From Turicibacter sp. UBA7094 (GTDB lineage Bacteria > Bacillota_I > Bacilli_A > MOL361 > Turicibacteraceae), in NCBI GenBank assembly GCA_002493395.1, contig DKYS01000055.1:54467-60530 (forward strand): 6,064 bases of DNA. Direction: 5' to 3'. Shown one piece after another: positions 1 to 4,556 of this stretch; the first letter of the stretch is position 1, and each line of letters opens with the position of its first letter. The translations under genes were made by a program, and so were the position numbers. The notes below the pieces were generated by a model that was given only the letters and a program-made list of their open reading frames with translations, did no database searches and was not told the DNA's origin.

Positions 1-60
1 CCCCTTCTTCCGGTCTAAAAAGGAAATTAATACTTTTTTATTATTTTTTTCTATTTTGGC

Positions 61-88
61 TTGCCAAATCGTAAATTGGTGATATAAT
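61..88 (+). promoter_or_regulatory. Promoter of the tRNA-Leu gene (extended -10)
   Basis: A perfect -10 box TATAAT lies at 83-88, preceded by TGA at 80-82, which makes it an extended -10 element. A -35-like TTGCCA lies at 61-66 with a 16-bp spacer. Transcription would start near 94-96, only a few bases before the tRNA 5' end at 102. The -35 box lies inside the dyad TTTGGC-TT-GCCAAA (55-68), which may or may not matter for control. Positions 1-54 show no gene. Confidence 0.75.
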
Positions 89-101
89 TAATAGTGTAAA
101 A

Positions 102-188
102 GCCAGTGTGGCGGAATTGGTAGACGCAGTGGACTCAAAATCCACCGAAGTTTACTTCATGCCGGTTCGAGTCCGGCCACTGGTACCA
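102..188 (+). tRNA. tRNA-Leu (anticodon CAA)
   Basis: This is a complete class II tRNA of 87 nt. The acceptor stem GCCAGTG (102-108) pairs with CACTGGT (178-184), with a G-U closing pair, followed by discriminator A and an encoded CCA (186-188). The anticodon stem GTGGA/TCCAC encloses the loop CTCAAAA (134-140), giving anticodon CAA at 136-138, which reads the leucine codon UUG. The long variable arm GAAGT-TT-ACTTC (147-158) is typical of tRNA-Leu. The T arm is GCCGG-TTCGAGT-CCGGC (161-177). The gene has its own promoter upstream and its own terminator downstream, so it appears to be a single-gene unit. An apparent protein reading frame across it is spurious. Confidence 0.97.
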
Positions 189-200
189 ATATCGACATCT

Positions 201-229
201 ACACCATTCAATCGAATGGTGTTTTTTTT
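201..229 (+). terminator. Intrinsic terminator of tRNA-Leu
   Basis: A 9-bp perfect stem ACACCATTC (201-209) / GAATGGTGT (214-222) with the 4-nt loop AATC is followed by an eight-T run (222-229). It lies 12 nt after the CCA end of the tRNA, so it ends that transcript. The minus strand has no T run here, so it works in one direction only. Confidence 0.9.
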
Positions 230-280
230 ATTTTTGGCCGTTTGCACAGACACCACTCCCCCCATTATCATAGATTATAT

Positions 281-394
281 TGAGGATACCAATTCAAACA
301 TTCATCCTAAAATCATCCTAATTCATTCAAACATCCAACCTTCCTACACTTTTATTAACAAAATCTATTTACTTAATCACTTCCGGTATCCTCA
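281..394. repeat. Perfect 10-bp inverted repeat with a 94-bp spacer
   Basis: TGAGGATACC at 281-290 is exactly complementary to GGTATCCTCA at 385-394. The arms hold most of the G residues on either side of the 99-nt G-free run, so the run would form the loop if the arms pair in RNA or single-stranded DNA. I recognise no known element in it. Confidence 0.45.
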
Positions 395-570
395 GTCGAT
401 TAAGGACAGTAGAAACACAAAAATCATTCATTCTATTTTTTAAACTTATAAATTCCTATCTATTCCTAATCATTCTCCTACTTTTTATCTAATCATTCCA
501 TCCAGTTTAATTCATTCTTATACCATAATACTTTTTTATAAACCATTTCATTTACCACACATTTTTATAC
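286..570. other. Gene-free region with three G-less runs on the + strand
   Basis: No convincing gene lies between about 230 and 595. The only longer open frame crosses the tRNA and is not credible. The + strand lacks G at 286-384 (99 nt), 413-504 (92 nt) and 506-570 (65 nt). Cytosine remains common: I count about 28 C in the first run. The short motif AATCATTC or AATTCATTC recurs at 320-328, 422-429, 468-475, 491-498 and 509-517. RNA read from the + strand would be C-rich, G-poor and unstructured, as in Rho-utilisation (rut) sites. RNA from the minus strand would be almost free of C. The function is unknown. Confidence 0.6.
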
Positions 571-593
571 GATTTACACTACGATACTGTCAC
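564..593 (-). promoter_or_regulatory. Candidate minus-strand promoter into the G-less region
   Basis: Read on the minus strand, GTGACA (593-588) is a good -35 box and TATAAA (569-564) a good -10 box, with an 18-bp spacer. Transcription would start near 557 and run left through the region whose minus strand is almost free of C. No clear minus-strand terminator or credible ORF follows, so the product, if any, is unknown. The call rests only on box similarity in AT-rich DNA. Confidence 0.4.
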
Positions 594-595
594 TT

Positions 596-655
596 AAAAA
601 AGACCCTCTACCTGATAACGACCCTACGGGTTTACAGCATAAGAGGGTCTTTTTT
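596..655. terminator. Bidirectional terminator-like hairpin with nested inner hairpin
   Basis: A perfect 14-bp stem AAAAAAGACCCTCT (596-609) / AGAGGGTCTTTTTT (642-655) gives a U-tract on either strand. The 32-nt loop is long for a terminator and has its own hairpin ACCC-TAC-GGGT (621-631), with CTG/CAG (612-614/635-637) able to pair below it. GACCCT occurs at both 602-607 and 620-625, and either copy can pair with AGGGTC at 644-649, so two folds compete. It could be a plain bidirectional terminator or a small structured RNA. A weak + promoter (TTTACC at 551-556, TACACT at 575-580, 18-bp spacer) would give an RNA of about 70 nt. I do not recognise an Rfam family. Confidence 0.7.
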
Positions 656-705
656 CTTTTCTTTGGAAACTCACACCAAAAATATTCCCTCCTCAGTGAG
701 CATTC

Positions 706-746
706 TAAATAAAAAAGAACATCGCCTCATCATTAGGCCATGTTCT
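706..746 (-). terminator. Intrinsic terminator of the toxin-like small gene
   Basis: On the minus strand, AGAACAT (746-740) pairs with ATGTTCT (722-716). Above a single mismatch, GCCT (738-735) pairs with AGGC (727-724) around a 7-nt loop. A T-rich run TTTTTTATTT follows down to about 707. No T run lies on the other side, so it is directional and would end the small transcript starting upstream of 944. Confidence 0.8.
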
Positions 747-786
747 AATAAAAATCGATACACGATAAAAATACATTTTAAACGAC

Positions 787-846
787 AAGGGAGGAGGTAA
801 GACCCGCATTTCTTTTTCTACCGAGGCCTATCTCCTTCATGATGGC
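787..846 (-). promoter_or_regulatory. Structured 3' UTR with anti-Shine-Dalgarno element
   Basis: This follows the stop codon of the 26-codon ORF. On the minus strand, GCCATC (846-841) can pair with GATAGGC (832-826) with one bulge, and GGTAGA (822-817) with TCTTACC (802-796) with one bulge. Directly after this comes TCCTCCCTT (795-787). It can form nine contiguous pairs, two of them G-U, with AGGGGAGGG (959-951), the SD of the small ORF. Long-range pairing of the SD with the 3' end is a known way for type I toxin mRNAs to stay untranslated until processed. The pairing is seen in the sequence; its role is inferred. Confidence 0.5.
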
Positions 847-863
847 AGTTACAATTGACTGAA

Positions 864-944
864 TTAAAAAAATAATTCACTTAAAATCCAATACGTAATG
901 CACATTTCGAAAATCGCACCGAAGATAAAAGCTTCCATTGTCAT
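864..944 (-). CDS. Small hydrophobic peptide, putative type I (holin-like) toxin
   Basis: ATG (944) to TAA (864) encodes 26 residues. After the N-terminal MTMEAF the peptide is mostly hydrophobic and aromatic (FIFGAIF, then ITYWILSELFF), long enough for one membrane helix. A strong SD, GGGGAGGG, lies 6 nt before the ATG, and a 5-bp hairpin (957-969) overlaps its 5' end. Strong SD, tiny membrane peptide, structured 3' UTR with anti-SD and a dedicated terminator give a transcript of roughly 250-290 nt. These are the traits of type I toxin mRNAs such as the TxpA/BsrG group, and the N-terminal M-EAF recalls the 'putative holin-like toxin' family. Against this, the peptide has three Glu and no Lys or Arg, whereas many such toxins end in basic residues. 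No antitoxin RNA was found. It could instead be a small membrane regulator. The promoter is unclear, and no terminator separates it from the upstream gene at 1029-1763. Confidence 0.6.
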   Translation of the reverse strand: MTMEAFIFGAIFEMCITYWILSELFF

Positions 945-1028
945 ACCAATCCCTCCCCTATCTTATAGGATATCTCCTTTTATTATTTATTTTTTTGAAG
1001 ATTTTACCCGTTATTTTTTAACAAAATG

Positions 1029-1763
1029 TCACGAAGGTAAAATTTTGACCTGATACACATAATATTTTCCTTCATCAAAACCGATATACGAATGCACGTA
1101 CCCTAACGTATCATTATGAGAACGTCCTAACACGCGTTGAGTCAAAACAAGATCATGCCCAAGCTGTTGATTTTGACTCTTGATGGCACTTGAGTGACTA
1201 ACCGGAGCGACCACCCCTTTTAAGTCCTGTTTTAATTGGCCACGCTCATCATAAATAGCTTCTAAATAATCTTGGCTCCGCCTAGAAACATCTAAAACGG
1301 TCACCTCTTGTGTATTTAAATCTTTCACTTCTACTTGGTAATTCGGTAAATATGTCACCTGGAACTTTAACTTTTCCTCTAACAATTGATTGCTAAATCC
1401 AAGTTTCACCTCTTTCCCTCGGTTAAAAAAGATGTAGTAGTCGACTTGACTTCCCGTTCCACCGCTAAATACATAAACCCCAATATCAAATTGGCCATTA
1501 TGTGTAAAATCGACGACATCAATGCCTCCGCCCATTCCTCTAGCGGTTGGAATTGGGTAAAATTGTTTTTCTCCTGTGACCCCGTTTTCAACGACGAGCG
1601 TTATCTCACGATAAATTAATTGATCCCCCTCTTTCATTCCGAGTAAATAAACTTGATCAACTTGCTCACTCCCGATGAGGGGGATACTTTGATGGGCAAG
1701 TTCAACGACTTCACTTCTTACCAATCGATAATCGGATTGATAGCCACTAATTCCATATTCCAT
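1029..1763 (-). CDS. FG-GAP/VCBS-like conserved protein
   Basis: This 244-residue protein has no signal peptide or membrane helix that I can see. Residues 81-112 hold the best signature: a VVDFTHNGQFDIGVYV stretch resembling the Asp-rich calcium-binding loop of FG-GAP/VCBS repeats, then a GGTGSQVDYYIF segment. The layout matches, from memory, a Bacillota family annotated as VCBS-repeat proteins, in which D-(V/L)-T-x-D-G-x-x-D is followed by a Gly-rich tyrosine segment, an EVK...LDVS middle (145-160) and a C-terminal GR...LGYV motif (213-223 here). The second Asp-rich loop usual before that motif is degenerate here (around 187-206). The role is unknown. The ATG at 1763 is preceded by GAGG about 8 nt upstream. 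A weak -10-like TATAGT lies at 1799-1794. No clear terminator follows the stop. Confidence 0.7.
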   Translation of the reverse strand: MEYGISGYQSDYRLVRSEVVELAHQSIPLIGSEQVDQVYLLGMKEGDQLIYREITLVVENGVTGEKQFYPIPTARGMGGGIDVVDFTHNGQFDIGVYVFSGGTGSQVDYYIFFNRGKEVKLGFSNQLLEEKLKFQVTYLPNYQVEVKDLNTQEVTVLDVSRRSQDYLEAIYDERGQLKQDLKGVVAPVSHSSAIKSQNQQLGHDLVLTQRVLGRSHNDTLGYVHSYIGFDEGKYYVYQVKILPS

Positions 1764-1857
1764 CTTATCGCCTCACTTTAACAATCTACTTTACTATATG
1801 CAGGGAAAAAGCGGAGCGAAACTACACAAATAAAAATCCTTTGCTTGAGCATGAAAT

Positions 1858-1895
1858 AAAACAGGCGAGTAGGGGTTAAGCTACTCGCCTGTTTT
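1858..1895 (-). terminator. Intrinsic terminator of the two-helix membrane protein gene
   Basis: A perfect 15-bp stem pairs 1858-1872 with 1881-1895 around an 8-nt loop. On the minus strand the 3' arm runs into TTTTATTT. The stem begins at the last base of the stop codon of the gene ending at 1895. The + strand also has a T run after the hairpin, but no + gene ends here. It insulates the gene at 1029-1763 from its upstream neighbour. Confidence 0.9.
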
Positions 1896-2461
1896 TATTC
1901 TCGTCCTCGAATCATTTCCTCAAAGGTTTCTCGATCACTATATTCAATTCCATCTAGTTGCCATTCATATAAAAAGGCAAGCATCGAATAGTCCGTTGGT
2001 TTTACCATATTAAAACGAATATACTGATCATCCATCGTTTTAATAATAATTGATGTTTTATTATACGTCTGATGACCGAGTGCCAATTTAATTTTCATTT
2101 GACGGTACTGATCTGTTTTAGCACAACAATCTTCGTAGTAGAAAAACTGATAATTTTCACTCCCAATAAACCGATCTGATAAGTAACGTTTATTTTGCTC
2201 ATCATATGCCGTATTCGATTGTTGCCCAAGTGGATGTCTCATAATCAAATTCACATGATAAGCCACAATTTCAAGGGGTGTTGGATGACTAAAATTAATA
2301 TAGTTCAACACCACAAGTCCCACAACCGTTATCGCTAACGCGACAAAGTAACACCAAACTGTATTAAATAGCACAGGTCCTACGACGATATAACGCATTA
2401 AAAATGCTAAAGTAATCAATAGGTCATATACGAATAAAAAGGTTCGATTAACTCTAAGCAT
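1895..2461 (-). CDS. Two-helix membrane protein of unknown function
   Basis: I do not recognise this 188-residue protein. Residues about 6-27 and 33-55 are hydrophobic and should form two membrane helices joined by a very short turn. The remaining ~130 residues are polar and predicted to face the cytoplasm. They include paired cysteines (112-113), an aromatic FFYYE stretch (106-110) and an acidic C-terminus. I chose the ATG at 2461 because AGGGGGG lies 6 nt before it. An in-frame TTG at 2494 would add 11 residues but has no properly spaced ribosome site, since its AAGG touches the start. A TATAAT promoter about 50 bp upstream and a strong terminator at the stop codon make it a likely single-gene unit. 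The helix-helix-soluble-domain layout recalls small PH-domain-like membrane proteins, but no signature supports that. Confidence 0.75.
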   Translation of the reverse strand: MLRVNRTFLFVYDLLITLAFLMRYIVVGPVLFNTVWCYFVALAITVVGLVVLNYINFSHPTPLEIVAYHVNLIMRHPLGQQSNTAYDEQNKRYLSDRFIGSENYQFFYYEDCCAKTDQYRQMKIKLALGHQTYNKTSIIIKTMDDQYIRFNMVKPTDYSMLAFLYEWQLDGIEYSDRETFEEMIRGRE

Positions 2462-2507
2462 TAAAATCCCCCCTCTATCTTCAGGTCTTAACAACCTTCT
2501 TTAATGC

Positions 2508-2536
2508 ATTATATGAAAAAAGAGGGGAGATGGAAC
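2508..2536 (-). promoter_or_regulatory. Promoter of the two-helix membrane protein gene
   Basis: A perfect TATAAT -10 box lies at 2513-2508 on the minus strand. At 17-bp spacing the -35 position is GTTCCA (2536-2531), which matches three of six consensus bases. The expected start is near 2501, giving a leader of about 40 nt that contains the AGGGGGG ribosome site. Confidence 0.55.
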
Positions 2537-2573
2537 TTAATCTTTATCAATTCAGCGAGATTTTTGCCCATCT
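2521..2573 (-). terminator. Weak terminator candidate after the DcuC-like gene
   Basis: On the minus strand, AGATGG (2573-2568) pairs with CCATCT (2533-2528), with an inner AATCT/AGATT stem (2562-2558/2543-2539). A six-T run (2521-2516) follows, but only after CCCCTC, so the U-tract is not next to the stem. It overlaps the promoter of the next gene. Termination may be inefficient, leaving read-through into the downstream gene possible. Confidence 0.3.
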
Positions 2574-2575
2574 AC

Positions 2576-3931
2576 TTAAAATAAGACATAAGATAGGATG
2601 AGCGAGAGAACCATCCCCACCAAAGCCGGGACAATGGTTCGTTTTAATAGACGCTGCACAGGCACGTTTAACATCGATGAAATAATAATCACGGTCGGTG
2701 AAACCGGCGAAATACTTTTGACAAGATGCGACACAAACTGCATCGGAATCGCTAGCATCATCGGATTGACCGCTGATGAGAACTGGGGCATCAACTCCAC
2801 ACACGCATAAAATAATGCTAATCCACTTCCACTCAATAACCCAACACTTAAAGCGAGCAAAGAGAATAGGAGCATTAAAATAACACCGGCACTCGCCAAC
2901 TGTTGAACTTGAGTGGTTAAAAAATCAATGACCCCGATGATTTTTAATCCTTCAACAAATGTCATCGCAGCCACCACTTGAATCACAACGGTTGTGAATC
3001 CCACGCCCATTCCATCAAAAAAACTCTGAATTGATTCAAACCCTTGCCGTAAGGAGCGTGTTCGAATGACTTCGCATAAAATAGACAAAACGAACGAACA
3101 AAGCGTGACCTCAACCATTCCGACCCCACTCTTGTTTAAGCCGACATTAAAAAGCATCAAAAGAACGAGCGGTAACATCGGTAAAATAGCGTATAAACGG
3201 GGCACGAAGGCGAGCGGCTCTTCCTTCTCAATCGATGAAAGTTGGATTAAATCATCTGTCTCCGATTCGCGTTTATCGCAAAATGATTGCCAGAAAAAGT
3301 GGACGATCATTAAAATAAAAATCACGGGTAAAGACACTTTGGCGTGATAATCAAAGACATACGTCCCCACCTCCATCGAAAGTGCTTCTGACGCTAAAAT
3401 ATTATCGGCTCCTAGTGGCGTTGGGGCAATCGTCGCCGACATCGCAATCACGGCTGCTACCCCAAGAGGAGAAACACCGGCTGACACTAAGATGGGATAC
3501 GCGGTCGTCATCAACAAAACAGATAAACTCGACGCACTCGGAATGATGAGACCTAAAATATTACCAATGACATAAAAAAGCGGGATGAGTAACGCCTTAA
3601 ACTTTAAGCGAGCGAGCGGACGACTCAACAAGTCAACCGTCATCTGATTCGCTCCAATCTGTTTCATAAACGCCGTATACCCAAACAATAACATCAAAAT
3701 AAAACCGGCACCTGTTAATTGATTCGTAAATACATTCCCAATCACTTTAAATAAATCAAAAAACGGAATGCCACTCCTTTTTTCTTCTGTTAATAATGGT
3801 ATCTTAAGAAAAATAGCGACGATCATTAAGAGGATTCCACTTAAGAACATGATCCATTTAATTTCTATTTTTTGTTTTAGTAAATAAATGGCGATTCCTA
3901 ATACAATTAATGTTGTGATTAAGGCAATCAT
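2576..3931 (-). CDS. C4-dicarboxylate carrier, DcuC family
   Basis: This 451-residue integral membrane protein is close to the length of E. coli DcuC (461). It has about 10-12 hydrophobic helices in two halves split by a polar cytoplasmic loop at about 217-243 (CDKRESETDD). Conserved-looking transporter segments include PSASSLSVLL (131-140), a SATIAPTPLGADN stretch (165-177), SGSG (367-370) and SISPVSP (406-412), the hairpin-like Ser/Gly/Pro regions of the ion-transporter superfamily. DcuC proteins move succinate, fumarate or malate across the cytoplasmic membrane, mainly succinate efflux in fermenting cells. Exact substrate and direction here are not visible, and related carriers of unknown substrate share this fold. 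The ATG at 3931 has AAAGGAGGAGG upstream. A TATAAT box about 40 bp upstream suggests its own promoter. No metabolic partner gene lies beside it. Confidence 0.85.
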   Translation of the reverse strand: MIALITTLIVLGIAIYLLKQKIEIKWIMFLSGILLMIVAIFLKIPLLTEEKRSGIPFFDLFKVIGNVFTNQLTGAGFILMLLFGYTAFMKQIGANQMTVDLLSRPLARLKFKALLIPLFYVIGNILGLIIPSASSLSVLLMTTAYPILVSAGVSPLGVAAVIAMSATIAPTPLGADNILASEALSMEVGTYVFDYHAKVSLPVIFILMIVHFFWQSFCDKRESETDDLIQLSSIEKEEPLAFVPRLYAILPMLPLVLLMLFNVGLNKSGVGMVEVTLCSFVLSILCEVIRTRSLRQGFESIQSFFDGMGVGFTTVVIQVVAAMTFVEGLKIIGVIDFLTTQVQQLASAGVILMLLFSLLALSVGLLSGSGLALFYACVELMPQFSSAVNPMMLAIPMQFVSHLVKSISPVSPTVIIISSMLNVPVQRLLKRTIVPALVGMVLSLILSYVLF

Positions 3932-3971
3932 CTTTCCTCCTCCTTTTTCCTATCTTAACAAATTCACCCTA

Positions 3972-4000
3972 ATTATACTAAATGACGCGAAAAGACGCCA
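3972..4000 (-). promoter_or_regulatory. Promoter of the DcuC-like gene with GACGC direct repeat
   Basis: TATAAT at 3977-3972 on the minus strand gives a start near 3965 and a leader of about 34 nt. There is no good -35 box; at 17-bp spacing the hexamer is TGGCGT. GACGC occurs twice on the + strand at 3984-3988 and 3994-3998, exactly 10 bp apart, filling the spacer and -35 area. A poor -35 with a helically phased direct repeat would fit control by an activator or repressor, but no regulator is identified. Confidence 0.5.
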
Positions 4001-4001
4001 C

Positions 4002-4045
4002 AAAAAAATCCTTCCAAAGAAACGCGATTCTTCAGAAGGATTTTT
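4002..4045 (-). terminator. Intrinsic terminator of the zinc-ribbon gene
   Basis: On the minus strand, AAAAATCCTTC (4045-4035) pairs over 11 bp with GAAGGATTTTT (4014-4004). An inner AAGAA/TTCTT stem sits above a short internal loop, and the T run continues to 4002. It begins 4 bp after the stop codon at 4049 and directly abuts the promoter region of the DcuC-like gene, separating the two units. Confidence 0.9.
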
Positions 4046-4048
4046 ATT

Positions 4049-4429
4049 TTAAAGATGCCAATCAATCTTATCCGATTGAGGTGCTCGACATTGCGGGCAA
4101 TATTTATCAGACTCACTCAATTCGTAACCACAATTTTCACACGCTCGGATCTGTTTAATCTGATTGATTTCGACTTGTATTTTTCTAATCTTTGACTTTT
4201 GTAGTGAGATTTGGTGGAAAAGTTCTTGAAGTTCCTCAGAATGTGTCACATCACTTGTTTTATGGACATACACGTACTCTCCTAACTGTTCGAACAAGTC
4301 GTTCAATTCAAGTTTTGCTGCATTCAATGACATCGTCAACTTTCCAATTTCTAACCACTTATTCGTCTGCTTAATTCCCGACTCTGCGGTTTTAGACATC
4401 GTTTTTTGAAAATCATCCCAAAACGCCAT
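4049..4429 (-). CDS. Coiled-coil protein with C-terminal zinc ribbon
   Basis: This 126-residue soluble protein has no signal peptide. Residues about 1-30 form an amphipathic start (MAFWDDFQKTMSKTAESGIK). Residues 31-95 are rich in Leu, Glu, Gln and Lys in a helical, probably coiled-coil pattern. A compact zinc ribbon follows: CENC (97-100) and CPQC (111-114) separated by ten residues, the four-cysteine layout of small zinc-ribbon domains. The function is unknown. Such proteins are common in Bacillota as 'zinc ribbon domain-containing protein', and zinc binding is inferred from the cysteines. The ATG at 4429 follows GGAGGAGGGGG, 5 nt away. An ATG 5 nt further upstream is out of frame. The gene is divergent from the helicase, and its own terminator follows the stop. 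Confidence 0.8.
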   Translation of the reverse strand: MAFWDDFQKTMSKTAESGIKQTNKWLEIGKLTMSLNAAKLELNDLFEQLGEYVYVHKTSDVTHSEELQELFHQISLQKSKIRKIQVEINQIKQIRACENCGYELSESDKYCPQCRAPQSDKIDWHL

Positions 4430-4467
4430 TTCATCCCCCTCCTCCCTACTTTATCCTATTAAAATCG

Positions 4468-4496
4468 GTCGAATATGGTCCCTTAAAGGGAGTCAA
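4468..4496 (-). promoter_or_regulatory. Weak candidate promoter of the zinc-ribbon gene
   Basis: TTGACT (4496-4491) on the minus strand is a near-consensus -35 box, but the matching -10 is poor: TTCGAC at 17-bp spacing or TATTCG at 15 bp. It overlaps the -35 area of the divergent helicase promoter. The near-palindrome CCCTTAAAGGG (4480-4490) lies just inside it. The true start may use another -10, such as TAGGAT (4458-4453). Confidence 0.3.
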
Positions 4497-4518
4497 AAAC
4501 AAAAACTTCTTGTATAAT
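4490..4518 (+). promoter_or_regulatory. Promoter of the helicase gene
   Basis: A perfect TATAAT lies at 4513-4518. At 17-bp spacing the -35 position reads GAGTCA (4490-4495), which matches three of six consensus bases. The start would be near 4525, leaving a leader of about 32 nt with AAAGGAGG (4541-4548) before the ATG at 4557. The -35 region is shared with the candidate divergent promoter of the zinc-ribbon gene. Confidence 0.6.
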
Positions 4519-4556
4519 AAGAGAAAAGACCATTTTATTTAAAGGAGGCGCCCCCT

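Noticed and set aside
102..188. tRNA-Leu as an integration site for a mobile element
   Set aside because: tRNA genes are common attachment sites, but no integrase gene and no repeat of the tRNA 3' end appear in the window.
108..443. A 111-codon + strand frame
   Set aside because: It starts inside the tRNA-Leu gene, passes through the tRNA terminator, has no ribosome site and reflects only the low-G composition, since stop codons TAG and TGA need G.
320..517. CRISPR-like repeats
   Set aside because: The AAT(T)CATTC copies are only 8-9 nt, irregularly spaced and without uniform spacers or cas genes.
778..840. A 20-residue minus-strand ORF directly after the toxin-like gene
   Set aside because: Its ATG follows no ribosome site, and the frame runs through both 3' UTR hairpins and the anti-SD, which better explain the sequence.
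985..1028. Terminator after the FG-GAP-like gene
   Set aside because: GTTA-AAAAA-TAAC on the minus strand gives only a 4-bp AT-rich stem without a following U-tract.
2598..3347. Plus-strand and other minus-strand frames inside the DcuC-like gene
   Set aside because: They overlap a well-supported transporter gene, lack ribosome sites and have no recognisable domains.
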